Assembly (NCBI GenBank): GCA_964497495.1
Contig: CAZCCZ010000006.1
Location: forward strand, 1-64,000
Direction of reading: 5' to 3'
Origin: CAXXOK01 sp964497495
Lineage (GTDB): Bacteria; Bacillota; Clostridia; Christensenellales; Aristaeellaceae
DNA: 64,000 nt
Below the pieces are notes generated by a model, which saw nothing but the letters and a program-made list of their open reading frames with translations, was not told where the DNA came from and searched no databases. The stretch's first letter is position 1. The number at the start of each line of letters is the position of its first letter. Below, one piece after another: positions 24,214 to 31,736 of this stretch. A program made the translations under genes and the position numbers.

Positions 24214-25513
24214 CGGTTTGACTACGCGCAAGGTGGACGTGCTCATCGTCGGCGCGGGCCCCGCGGGCCTCGCGGCGGCTATCGCGGTTAAAGAAGCGGG
24301 CGTGGATAACCTGGTGGTGCTGGAACGCGAGCCGGAACCGGGCGGCATCCTCAAACAATGCATCCACAACGGGTTCGGGCTGCACCGTTTCAGGGAGGAG
24401 CTGACCGGCCCCGAATACGCGCAGCGGGACATCGACCGCGTCAGGGAACTTGGTATCGAGGTTCGCTGCGCCACGACGGTGCTCGGCGTTACGAAGGAAC
24501 GGCGGGTGACCGCCGTAAGCCGGGCCGAAGGCGTGCGGGAGTACGAGGCGGGCGCGGTGGTGCTGGCGATGGGCTGCCGGGAGCGGCCCCGCGGTGCGCT
24601 GGCCATACCGGGCACGCGGTGCGCGGGCGTGTATTCCGCGGGCACGGCTCAGAAATACGTGAACCTGGAAGGCTATATGCCCGGCAAACGGGTGGTTATT
24701 CTGGGCAGCGGGGACATCGGGCTGATCATGGCGCGCCGCATGACCCTGCAGGGGGCGACGGTGCTGGCCTGCGTGGAGATCATGCCGTATTCCAGCGGGC
24801 TAAACCGCAACATCGTGCAATGCCTGCACGATTACGACATTCCGCTTCTGCTCAACCACACGGTGGTGGACGTCGAAGGTCGGGAGCGCCTGACCGGCGT
24901 AACGGTCGCCGCGGTGGACGAAAACCGCAGGCCGGTCGCCGGGACGGAAACGCACTTCGGCTGCGACACGCTGCTGCTTTCCGTGGGGCTGATTCCGGAA
25001 AACGAGCTGACCAAACAGGCGGGTGTTACCTTAAGCCCCGCCACGCAGGGCGCGGTGGTGGACGACGCGCTGGAAACCGACGTGCCCGGCGTGTTCACCT
25101 GCGGAAACGTGCTGCACGTGCACGATCTGGTGGATTTCGTGAGCGAGGAGAGCTTCAAGGCGGGCAGGGCCGCGGCGGAATACGCGCTGGGCAGGCGGCG
25201 CAGCGAAAAGACCGCGCCCGTGCTGGACGGCGACGGCGTGCGCGGCGCGGTGCCGCAACGTATCCGGCTGCCGGAGGCGGGGCAGACACCCGAAGCCGTG
25301 CAGATCATGTTCCGGCCCGCGTGCGTGTACGAAAACGCGACCGTGCGCGTGCTGGACGGGGAAAAGGAGATTATGAGCGTGAAGCGGCGCATCCTCGCCC
25401 CCGGCGAGATGGCGGACATCACGCTTAAGCCGGAACTGATAAAGGCCCTTTCCGGCGCGCCGGTCACGGTGCGCATCAACGCGGGCGGGGAGGTGTGCGC
25501 ATGGAAAAAGTGA
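24206..25513 (+). CDS. FAD-dependent pyridine-nucleotide-disulfide-type oxidoreductase
   Basis: 435 residues with two dinucleotide folds: LIVGAGPAGLAAAIAVKEAG near the N-terminus for FAD and VVILGSGDIGLIMARRM near residue 168 for NAD(P)H. The C-terminal FAD motif is PGVFTCGNVLHVHDLVDFV. A conserved cysteine lies in ILKQCIHNGFGLHRF. It lacks the CxxxxC redox pair of classical disulfide reductases. It overlaps the upstream flavoprotein by 8 bases and DUF1667 by 13, so the three are translationally coupled. Likely moves electrons between NAD(P)H and the GlpA-like subunit. Confidence 0.88.
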   Translation: MSNGLTTRKVDVLIVGAGPAGLAAAIAVKEAGVDNLVVLEREPEPGGILKQCIHNGFGLHRFREELTGPEYAQRDIDRVRELGIEVRCATTVLGVTKERRVTAVSRAEGVREYEAGAVVLAMGCRERPRGALAIPGTRCAGVYSAGTAQKYVNLEGYMPGKRVVILGSGDIGLIMARRMTLQGATVLACVEIMPYSSGLNRNIVQCLHDYDIPLLLNHTVVDVEGRERLTGVTVAAVDENRRPVAGTETHFGCDTLLLSVGLIPENELTKQAGVTLSPATQGAVVDDALETDVPGVFTCGNVLHVHDLVDFVSEESFKAGRAAAEYALGRRRSEKTAPVLDGDGVRGAVPQRIRLPEAGQTPEAVQIMFRPACVYENATVRVLDGEKEIMSVKRRILAPGEMADITLKPELIKALSGAPVTVRINAGGEVCAWKK

Positions 25514-25854
25514 TTACCTGCATCAATTGTCCCATCGGCTGCCGGATGACGGTGAACGTGGAGGACGGGAAGGTCGTGTCCGTCACGGGCAACAGCTGCA
25601 AGCGCGGCATCGAATACGCCGCGCAGGAAAGCGTGGCGCCCCGGCGCATGGTCACGGCGGTGGTGGCGGTGTCGGGCCGTAAAACGCCCGTAAGCGTGAA
25701 AACGCGCACGCCGATTCCCAAGGAAAAAATTTACGACTGCATGAAGGCCATCGAAGCGCTTGCGCCCGAACCGCCCGTGCATATGGGGGATGTGCTCTGC
25801 CCGGACGTATGCGGAACGGGCGTAGACGTGATTGCCACTAAAACGGTATTATAA
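25501..25854 (+). CDS. DUF1667 cysteine-rich protein
   Basis: 117-residue small protein with CINCPIGCRM near the N-terminus, NSCKRG about 20 residues later and LCPDVCGTGVDVIATK at the C-terminus. These conserved cysteines suggest an Fe-S or metal site. ATG 25501 is chosen because GGGGAGG lies 7 bases upstream; an in-frame GTG at 25495 is too close to it. DUF1667 proteins regularly accompany the two flavoproteins above and are presumed to be the third, electron-transferring subunit. Confidence 0.88.
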   Translation: MEKVITCINCPIGCRMTVNVEDGKVVSVTGNSCKRGIEYAAQESVAPRRMVTAVVAVSGRKTPVSVKTRTPIPKEKIYDCMKAIEALAPEPPVHMGDVLCPDVCGTGVDVIATKTVL

Positions 25855-25863
25855 CGTAACCCA

Positions 25864-25892
25864 GCGGCCCGCCGGATATACCGGCGGGCCGC
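25864..25892. terminator. Hairpin between convergent genes
   Basis: GCGGCCCGCCGG (25864-25875) pairs perfectly with 25881-25892 around ATATA. It lies between DUF1667 (+) and the Nudix gene (-); probable bidirectional terminator, without T runs. Confidence 0.65.
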
Positions 25893-25900
25893 AGCGCAGG

Positions 25901-26437
25901 TCACAGGGTACGGGAGGCCGACTGCTTGATAAACGCAAGTATTTGGCTTCTCACTTCGCCATATCGGTCGCCTACGGGCCGCGCGACCGTTCGTGCCCCA
26001 ATCATGGCTTCCAGTTCGACCGGAGTAACCCAACGCGCGTCCGCCGTCTCGCCGGGTTGAAGGGTCAGCCGATCCGCGGGGATGTCCCTGCGGAGGATAT
26101 AGAGGTCGTGGAACGCGCTTCGCCCCCGGTAGGTACAAAGAAGCGTCAGTTCTTCGGGTTTGGCGGTAATGCCGGTTTCCTCGCGAAGCTCGCGCACGGC
26201 GGCCTGCCGGCTGGATTCCCCTGCAATCGGCGAGCCCCCGGTATTTTCCCACAAACCGGGGTACGTATCCTTTTCGGCGTCCCGGAGCGTAACCAGCAGT
26301 TCCCCGCGGCCGTTCACCGTCCAGATTTCGACCACCGTGTGATACTCGCCGGGGCTCAACGCCTTTCCTCGCGGATGGGTGCGGCGCAGGGGTTCCCGGT
26401 CGCCGTTCAACAAGTCCCATAATTCCAAAACAGTCAC
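25901..26437 (-). CDS. Nudix hydrolase
   Basis: About 178 residues, predicted to hydrolyse a nucleoside diphosphate linked to another group. The Nudix box is complete: GSPIAGE, SSRQAAV, RELREETGI. The N-terminus LELWDLLNGDREPLRRTHPRG is that of the YfcD/IPP-isomerase-like Nudix group. The start is uncertain: GTG 26437 has GGAAG upstream and leaves the panE stop free; a TTG at 26476 would overlap it and lacks a ribosome site. Probably cotranscribed with the panE-like gene. Confidence 0.88.
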   Translation of the reverse strand: MTVLELWDLLNGDREPLRRTHPRGKALSPGEYHTVVEIWTVNGRGELLVTLRDAEKDTYPGLWENTGGSPIAGESSRQAAVRELREETGITAKPEELTLLCTYRGRSAFHDLYILRRDIPADRLTLQPGETADARWVTPVELEAMIGARTVARPVGDRYGEVRSQILAFIKQSASRTL

Positions 26438-26462
26438 CCGGCTTCCGTAATGATAAGGGAGG

Positions 26463-27488
26463 CTACAGTTTGGCAAACGCCGGATCGAACAGATTTTCCA
26501 CCTTAATGCTGCGCTTCCCGCCCTCGATTTCCTTAACCATCTGCGTAAGCCTGCGGTTGACGGGGCAGGGCACGCCCAGTTCCTCGCCCTTGCCCGCGAT
26601 GTAGCCGTTGAAGTAGTCGATCTCGGTGGGCCGTCCGCGTTCCAGCGATTGCAGGCTGGAACTCTTCAGGTTTTTATACTTGATGCCAACGACGCGGATG
26701 GTCGCGTGGCGGCGGAGCCTGGCTAAAACGCCGTTGCCGCGCATCAGCCGATAATAATCCAGCTTTCCGCCGAAGGGCGGTACGGTAAGTTTCATCGCGT
26801 CCGCTACGGCCATCGCCTCGGCGATGATCGCGAGGAAGATCACGCGCGCCTGCCTGCGCTTCATCATCTCGCCCAGCTTCAGCCCGCAGACGGCCCCCAG
26901 CGAGGTGATGCAGCTGTTGACGATCAGCTTGCTGTACAGTTCCGCCAGGATGTTTTCGCTTATTACGGTTTCCGTTACGCTGGAAAGCGCTTCCCGGACC
27001 GGCGCCAGCGAAGCCTGCCCGCCCTCGATCTTCCCGATGATAAACTCGCCGCCGCTGGTCATTTCCAGCTCGCCGGGGCCGCGCATGGTCGCGCCCCAGC
27101 CGATGACGCAGCCCACCGTGCGCGCGCGGCCTACCGCGAGGGCCAGCGCGTCGGTGCACAGGCCGTTCTGCAGGCTCACGACCGGCGTATCCTCCCGAAG
27201 AAAAGGCAGCAGTTGCCGCGCGGCGTCGGGCATATCGTACGCCTTCGTGGCGATCAGCTCCAGGTCGTATACGCCGCTTAGCTCCTCGATCGCGGCCACG
27301 GCATGCACGGGGACGGTCATGTCGCCCTTCGCGCCGGTCAGCCGTAGCCCCCGGCCCGCGGCCAGAGTGGCGATGTCCTGATGCTTGCAGACGAGGGTTA
27401 CGTCGTACCCGTTTTTCTTCATCAACGCAGCGGTGATACCGCCGATGGCCCCCGGGCCCACCACGACGATCCGCATCGGTTCTTTCAT
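26463..27488 (-). CDS. panE: 2-dehydropantoate 2-reductase family protein
   Basis: 341 residues of the ApbA/PanE family: NADPH-dependent reduction of 2-dehydropantoate to pantoate in coenzyme A synthesis, or a related ketoacid. The N-terminal Rossmann motif is VVVGPGAIGGITAALM. The substrate helix ELYSKLIVNSCITSLGAVCG carries the conserved Lys and Asn. AAAGGGG precedes the ATG. No other pantothenate genes (panB, panC, panD) are nearby, so the exact substrate is open. Confidence 0.88.
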   Translation of the reverse strand: MKEPMRIVVVGPGAIGGITAALMKKNGYDVTLVCKHQDIATLAAGRGLRLTGAKGDMTVPVHAVAAIEELSGVYDLELIATKAYDMPDAARQLLPFLREDTPVVSLQNGLCTDALALAVGRARTVGCVIGWGATMRGPGELEMTSGGEFIIGKIEGGQASLAPVREALSSVTETVISENILAELYSKLIVNSCITSLGAVCGLKLGEMMKRRQARVIFLAIIAEAMAVADAMKLTVPPFGGKLDYYRLMRGNGVLARLRRHATIRVVGIKYKNLKSSSLQSLERGRPTEIDYFNGYIAGKGEELGVPCPVNRRLTQMVKEIEGGKRSIKVENLFDPAFAKL

Positions 27489-27520
27489 GCGCGCACCCCT
27501 TTCGCGATCTGTTTATGAAA

Positions 27521-27549
27521 ATTGTATCATCGGGATACCGCTTTGACAA
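27521..27549 (-). promoter_or_regulatory. Promoter of the panE-Nudix unit
   Basis: Minus strand TTGTCA (27544-27549), 17-base spacer, TACAAT (27521-27526), 33 bases before the ATG. Confidence 0.72.
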
Positions 27550-27575
27550 GAGAACGGAATAACGCCGGGGAAATG

Positions 27576-27600
27576 AAAAAACGCGCCGTGTTTCGGCGCG
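27576..27600 (-). terminator. Terminator of the RpiR-family gene
   Basis: Minus strand CGGCGCG-type stem: CGCGCCG (27594-27600 read in reverse) pairs with 27582-27588 around a 5-base loop, followed by six Ts (27576-27581). Confidence 0.85.
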
Positions 27601-27630
27601 CGTTGCCTGCGCGGGGCTGCCGGGACTGCG

Positions 27631-28485
27631 CTACAGCTTGCCGCGGTTGAGCATGGCGGCGGTTAATTGGCAATTGCGTTCGCACTCGGTGATATTCGCC
27701 TGGCAAAAGGCGATGCAGAGCACTTCCATCAGAAAAAGCTGCGCGGCCTTCACGCTCAGGTTGCCGCTTTGCAGCGGCCCTTCGTTGCCGCCGCACAGGA
27801 AAAGCAGATCGCAAAGTTCCGCCAGCGGGGAATGGGCGAAACGGGAAATGCAAACGGTGCGCGCCCCGGCGCTTTTGGCGGCTTCCGCGATGGCGACGGT
27901 CTCCTTGGTGGCGCCGGAATAGGAGAAGAGGATCGCCACGTCCTTAGCCGTCATCATCGAAGCGCGCATCATCTGAATGCGCGCGTCCGGGATAAACTCC
28001 GTTTTGGAACATACGCGCAGGAAACGGTTACAGGCTTCCATGGCGGACGCGGAGGAGGCTCCGACGCCGAAAAAGCATACGTGCTCGGCTTCGGAAAGCC
28101 ACTGCGTCGCGGTGGCGAGCACGGAAGGCTCGATGAGCTGGTAGGTCTCGTGAAGCACGGCGATGTTGTTGTTGAGCACCTTCTGCATCATCACGTCCGT
28201 CGAATCGGAACAATCGACGATGCAGTTCTGCATCAGGGGAAGGGCGTGCGTTTCGCTGATCGCTTGCGCCAAATCCACCTTGAAATCCTGATAACCGTTT
28301 TTACCCAGATGGCGGCAGAAACGGAACACGCTGGTGTCGCCGACTTCGCAAACGTTGGCAAGCTCCGTGATGGTCATATACAGCACGTCTTTGGCGCTGG
28401 ACAGCACGTAGTCGGCGATGTGCTTCTCGGCGCGCGTCAGGGTATTGTAATGGGATTTGATCGTAATAAAAAGATCTTGAGGCAT
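27631..28485 (-). CDS. MurR/RpiR family transcriptional regulator
   Basis: 284-residue regulator with an N-terminal HTH_6 domain (about 1-77; LTRAEKHIADYVL and the recognition helix region VGDTSVFRFCRHLGKNGYQDFK) and a C-terminal SIS sugar-phosphate-binding domain (about 120-265; FFGVGASSASAMEA, LFSYSGATKETV). Such proteins respond to phosphosugars. ATG 28485 is preceded by GAGGAG at 9 bases; a TTG one codon earlier is the alternative. It is divergent from the divIC-like gene. The metabolic target is not obvious; a palindrome at 28503-28515 may be its own operator. Confidence 0.93.
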   Translation of the reverse strand: MPQDLFITIKSHYNTLTRAEKHIADYVLSSAKDVLYMTITELANVCEVGDTSVFRFCRHLGKNGYQDFKVDLAQAISETHALPLMQNCIVDCSDSTDVMMQKVLNNNIAVLHETYQLIEPSVLATATQWLSEAEHVCFFGVGASSASAMEACNRFLRVCSKTEFIPDARIQMMRASMMTAKDVAILFSYSGATKETVAIAEAAKSAGARTVCISRFAHSPLAELCDLLFLCGGNEGPLQSGNLSVKAAQLFLMEVLCIAFCQANITECERNCQLTAAMLNRGKL

Positions 28486-28502
28486 CAAGAAATGCTCCTC
28501 GC

Positions 28503-28515
28503 GTTATTTGATAAC
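28503..28515. promoter_or_regulatory. Possible operator of the RpiR-family regulator
   Basis: Perfect 5-bp inverted repeat GTTAT-TTG-ATAAC downstream of the regulator promoter and just before its ribosome site, a position suited to autorepression. ACACGTGT at 28520-28527 is a second short palindrome. Confidence 0.4.
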
Positions 28516-28540
28516 GGTTACACGTGTTTCTCAATTATGC

Positions 28541-28569
28541 ATTATAGGGGCACGGGAATCGGTTGTCAA
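28541..28569 (-). promoter_or_regulatory. Perfect sigma-A promoter of the RpiR-family gene
   Basis: Minus strand TTGACA (28564-28569), 17-base spacer, TATAAT (28541-28546). Confidence 0.85.
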
Positions 28570-28687
28570 TGGGATAACCGGCGGTTTTTCAAGCGTGTTC
28601 CACGTCCGCGGGGACTGCGGGCGCGGCCCGGAGACGGGCGCAGAACGACCCGCCGGGTCAACTGCCGCGTCGGGTGAAACCGTGAAT

Positions 28688-28716
28688 TTGACATGTGTTA
28701 CGGCACGCGGTATAAT
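28688..28716 (+). promoter_or_regulatory. Perfect sigma-A promoter of divIC-like/ppx
   Basis: TTGACA (28688-28693), 17-base spacer, TATAAT (28711-28716), leaving a leader of about 180 bases. Confidence 0.87.
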
Positions 28717-28903
28717 ATAGTATCAGTTTCCGTTCCCGCCGGAAAGCCCGGTAACAGCCGCCGAAGGCGCTTTCTCCGCCGCGGCAATCGCCGGTTCTTC
28801 CGTGCCGACGGAACGCCGCGACAACCGCACGCGTATTTGCAGCGGGAAGGAAAACGGTGTAGGGCGTAGAATGATTACGGAAACACCAAAGGAGCGAAAC
28901 GTC

Positions 28904-29209
28904 ATGCGCAGACGGATCGGACTGCTGCCTGTCGTACTGGTGCTTACCTGTATTTCGCTCGTCTTCTTTTGGGTCAGTTCCAGCCTGGACCGGCGCATCG
29001 ACGAAGCGGACGCGCTGGTGCAGCAGGCCGTTGCGCTTAACAGCGAACTGGAAACGGACCAGAACGGCCTGAAGGAGACGCTGAAAACCGTAAACAGCGA
29101 CGCTTTCATCGAAAACCAGGCGCGCACCCTGTATGATTATATGAAACAGGACGAGATTCGCATCGTCATCACCAACCCGGAAGCGCTCTACGGCACGGAC
29201 GGGAAATAA
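28904..29209 (+). CDS. Septum formation initiator (FtsB/DivIC-like) protein
   Basis: 101-residue bitopic membrane protein: short basic N-terminus, one transmembrane segment (about 5-24), then a heptad-like stretch (about 25-62) and a short extracellular tail with FIENQARTLYDYMKQDEIRIV, the typical DivIC/FtsB ending. It is expected to act in the divisome with FtsL and DivIB. ATG 28904 is preceded by AAAGGAG at 9 bases; upstream in-frame starts lack a ribosome site. The Ppx/GppA gene follows after 27 bases, an arrangement common in Clostridia. Confidence 0.85.
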   Translation: MRRRIGLLPVVLVLTCISLVFFWVSSSLDRRIDEADALVQQAVALNSELETDQNGLKETLKTVNSDAFIENQARTLYDYMKQDEIRIVITNPEALYGTDGK

Positions 29210-29236
29210 GCATATCCTTTGCGGGGAGTGAGGGTC

Positions 29237-30136
29237 TTGAGGGCTGCAGCCATCGGAATCGGATCCAACTCGCTGCGAATGCTGGTAGCGGATATCCAAG
29301 ACGCACAGCTCCATCGTGTCCTGCGGGACAGGGAGGGGTTGCGCGTCTTTGCCGCTCTGGACGATAACGGGAACATCTCCGAAGCCATGATAGAGAAAGC
29401 CTGCCGGAGCGTTAACGATATGGCGGCCTGCGCGCGCAGAAACGGCGCCTCGGAAATCCTTCTATTCGCCACCAGCGCGGTACGGGACGCGCGTAACCAG
29501 CGGGCCTTCGGCGAATGCCTGCGGAAAGCTACCGGGCTGGAACTGGACGTTTGCACCGGCGGAACGGAAGCGATGCTTTCCTTCCTGGGCGCCACTGGGC
29601 CGGAGCGCTCCGGGATGATCGACATCGGCGGCGGCTCCACGGAGATCGTCATCGGAAAGGGTGAACGTCTGGAATTTGCCGACAGCCTGCAGATGGGCGC
29701 GGTGCGCCTGGCGCGGGAAGCGGCTATCGGCTCGGTTGAGGAGGCGTACGCGACCGTCGAACGCGCCGCCGCTATCCTCGCCCCGTACCGCCCCGCGATC
29801 CTCGCGCTTGCGCCTCCGGGCGAATGGGTGGGCGTGGGCGGTACGTTCACCACGACGGCGGCGCTGGCGCAAAACATCCACTGGAACGACCGCGACCGCA
29901 TCCACGGTTTTTCCGTGGCCCGCGAACAGGTCGCGGAGATCATGGAAAAGCTGGCCGCGATGCCGCTGAAGGAACGCGCGGCACTGGAAGGCATGCAGGC
30001 GCAGCGCGCGGATATCATCGTGCACGGCCTCGCCATCCTCCTGTGCTGCATGCGGGAACTGCGGATCGACCGCATCGCCGTTTCCGAAAACGGGAATCTG
30101 GAAGGCTATCTGAAAATGAAGTATATTCTGGGCTAA
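29237..30136 (+). CDS. Ppx/GppA family phosphatase
   Basis: 299 residues of the actin-like ASKHA fold; family members hydrolyse polyphosphate or pppGpp. Motifs: AIGIGSNSLRMLVADI (usually D-IGSNS; the Asp is replaced by Gly here), FATSAVRDARN, and MIDIGGGSTEIV. About 300 residues is the length of the short, N-terminal-type Ppx. TTG start with GGGGAG 8 bases upstream. Whether it acts on polyP or pppGpp cannot be decided. Followed by a terminator. Confidence 0.9.
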   Translation: MRAAAIGIGSNSLRMLVADIQDAQLHRVLRDREGLRVFAALDDNGNISEAMIEKACRSVNDMAACARRNGASEILLFATSAVRDARNQRAFGECLRKATGLELDVCTGGTEAMLSFLGATGPERSGMIDIGGGSTEIVIGKGERLEFADSLQMGAVRLAREAAIGSVEEAYATVERAAAILAPYRPAILALAPPGEWVGVGGTFTTTAALAQNIHWNDRDRIHGFSVAREQVAEIMEKLAAMPLKERAALEGMQAQRADIIVHGLAILLCCMRELRIDRIAVSENGNLEGYLKMKYILG

Positions 30137-30170
30137 TTACCCGGATAGATCGGCCGACTTTCCATGGCCG

Positions 30171-30200
30171 GAACGGGCGCGATGCCCGTTCGTTTGTTTT
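30171..30200 (+). terminator. Terminator after ppx
   Basis: GAACGGGC (30171-30178) pairs with GCCCGTTC (30184-30191), followed by GTTTGTTTTT. The tail overlaps the -35 of the next promoter. Confidence 0.82.
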
Positions 30201-30222
30201 TCCGGGGAAAATCCTGTATACT
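30194..30222 (+). promoter_or_regulatory. Promoter of the glycosyltransferase-like gene
   Basis: TTGTTT (30194-30199), 17-base spacer, TATACT (30217-30222), 64 bases before the ATG. Confidence 0.62.
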
Positions 30223-30285
30223 GGTACGCAGGGGCCGCTGGCCGGCCGGGCTGTACGCAGGTAAATGGAGAGAAAGGGAGGCTGT

Positions 30286-31542
30286 ATGGATAAGGATACC
30301 GTTTTTCACGTAGGCATCGGGTTTGCCACCGGGCGTAAGAATTTTCTGAAGGTGCTCAACACATACGTATACAGTTGGAAAGAAAGCGGGTTGACGGAAC
30401 TCGCCGAGGTGCGGCTGCATCTGTTTATCGCGTACGACCTGAAATACAACGACGCCAAATCCACCGACTTCACGCGCATCAGCAAAGGCCTGGCGGAGAA
30501 GGTGGACAGCATCCAGTTCGTGGACGCGGAGTACGTGCGGGGCGAGGTGAGCGCGCTCACGAAGGAAGGCGTGATCGACGGGGAAGAAGCGGAGCTGTTT
30601 TTTTCCTCCGGCTACGCGGCCATGCGCAACGCCGTACTGTACGCCGCCGTACAGAATAAAATGGACTGTCTGCTGTTCCTGGACGACGACGAATACCCGC
30701 TGGCGGTGACCAAATCCCATTCCGTGGCGCTGTGGAGCGGGCAGCATGTGCTGGCCGGCCACCTGAAATACATACGGGACGCGGATATCACCAACGGCTT
30801 CCACTGTGGCTACATTTCACCGATCCCCCATATCGATTTTAACGACACGCTGACCGCGGAAGGCTTCCGTACGTTCATCGAGGCCATCAGCAACGATATC
30901 ATCAACTGGGACAACATGGCCCGCGTCATGCGGCAGGGCGGCGTGACCTACGCCGATACGGAAACGCTGATTCACGACGTCGCCACGGAAGTACCGGAGA
31001 TCAACCGCTGCAAGTTTATATCGGGTTCCAACCTGTGCATCAATCTCACCGATCCCACCCGGGTGTTCCCGTTCTACAATCCGCCGGGCGCACGCGGCGA
31101 GGACACGTTTTTAAGCACGTGCCTGAGCGAGCGCAAAGTGCTCCGTATCCCCACGTATGCTTTCCATAACGGATTCTCGACCTACAATTATCTGCTCAGC
31201 GGCGTTTTGCCCGCCAGCCTGAAGCCCATCACGGCGGACTCCAAAACCGTCGTCAACCGGTTTTACAACGCCTGCCTGGGGTGGGTGCGTTATAAACCGC
31301 TGCTGCTTTATATTACCCAGCCGGAACGGTACGATGAAAAAATCGACGAGATGAAGCGGAAACTTTCGCAATCCATCCCCATGATATGCGCCTATTTCGG
31401 CACGAAGGAGTTCCGGCGGGTCCTTCAGGAACTCGCGCGCTACGACCGGGACGTGAAGAAACATTACGCGCAGTTTATGCAGAACAGGCGCGTGTGGGAA
31501 AAACTGGTTACCCGGCTGACCGGAAGGAACGCGGGAGGTTGA
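30286..31542 (+). CDS. Putative glycosyltransferase-like protein, family not recognised
   Basis: A 418-residue cytoplasmic protein without signal or clear transmembrane segments. The N-terminal half looks like a GT-A nucleotide-sugar fold: beta-strand VFHVGIGFATGRKNF, a long helix, and CLLFLDDDEYPL near residue 130, a DxD-like acidic cluster. Further conserved-looking parts are SGSNLCINL and PPGARGEDTFLSTCL, similar to the acceptor region of GT2-like enzymes. The C-terminal 90 residues are helical and basic. ATG 30286 has AAGGGAGG upstream. It stands alone behind its own promoter. Substrate and role unknown; the glycosyltransferase call is inference. Confidence 0.65.
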   Translation: MDKDTVFHVGIGFATGRKNFLKVLNTYVYSWKESGLTELAEVRLHLFIAYDLKYNDAKSTDFTRISKGLAEKVDSIQFVDAEYVRGEVSALTKEGVIDGEEAELFFSSGYAAMRNAVLYAAVQNKMDCLLFLDDDEYPLAVTKSHSVALWSGQHVLAGHLKYIRDADITNGFHCGYISPIPHIDFNDTLTAEGFRTFIEAISNDIINWDNMARVMRQGGVTYADTETLIHDVATEVPEINRCKFISGSNLCINLTDPTRVFPFYNPPGARGEDTFLSTCLSERKVLRIPTYAFHNGFSTYNYLLSGVLPASLKPITADSKTVVNRFYNACLGWVRYKPLLLYITQPERYDEKIDEMKRKLSQSIPMICAYFGTKEFRRVLQELARYDRDVKKHYAQFMQNRRVWEKLVTRLTGRNAGG

Positions 31543-31610
31543 TCCCCGCGCGCCCTTCCGGGGCGGCCGTCGGAGACGACAAAATTCCGCTTCCTTTTTT
31601 AACGCTTATC

Positions 31611-31619
31611 TGCTACAAT
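31611..31619 (+). promoter_or_regulatory. Extended -10 promoter of the EF-G paralogue
   Basis: TG-c-TACAAT with a weak -35 (TTCCTT at 31591-31596, 17 bases upstream). The leader to the ATG is about 110 bases. Confidence 0.55.
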
Positions 31620-31736
31620 AGAAAAGCTTGATATCGTTCCGAAAGCGCCGCAAGGCTGCGCGCAACGCGTTGGATGCCGTTGGCATACTCCGCGGGGCGC
31701 GTTTGGGCGCGGCAGGATCAAATAAGGGGGATCACC

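Larger units (their letters stand above)
28486..28903. other. 418-base divergent intergenic region
   Basis: No gene is seen. It holds two perfect-consensus promoters facing apart: one minus-strand at 28541-28569 for the RpiR regulator and one plus-strand at 28688-28716 for divIC-ppx. A GTTAT-TTG-ATAAC inverted repeat lies near the regulator start. The divIC leader of about 180 bases shows no recognised riboswitch. Confidence 0.7.
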
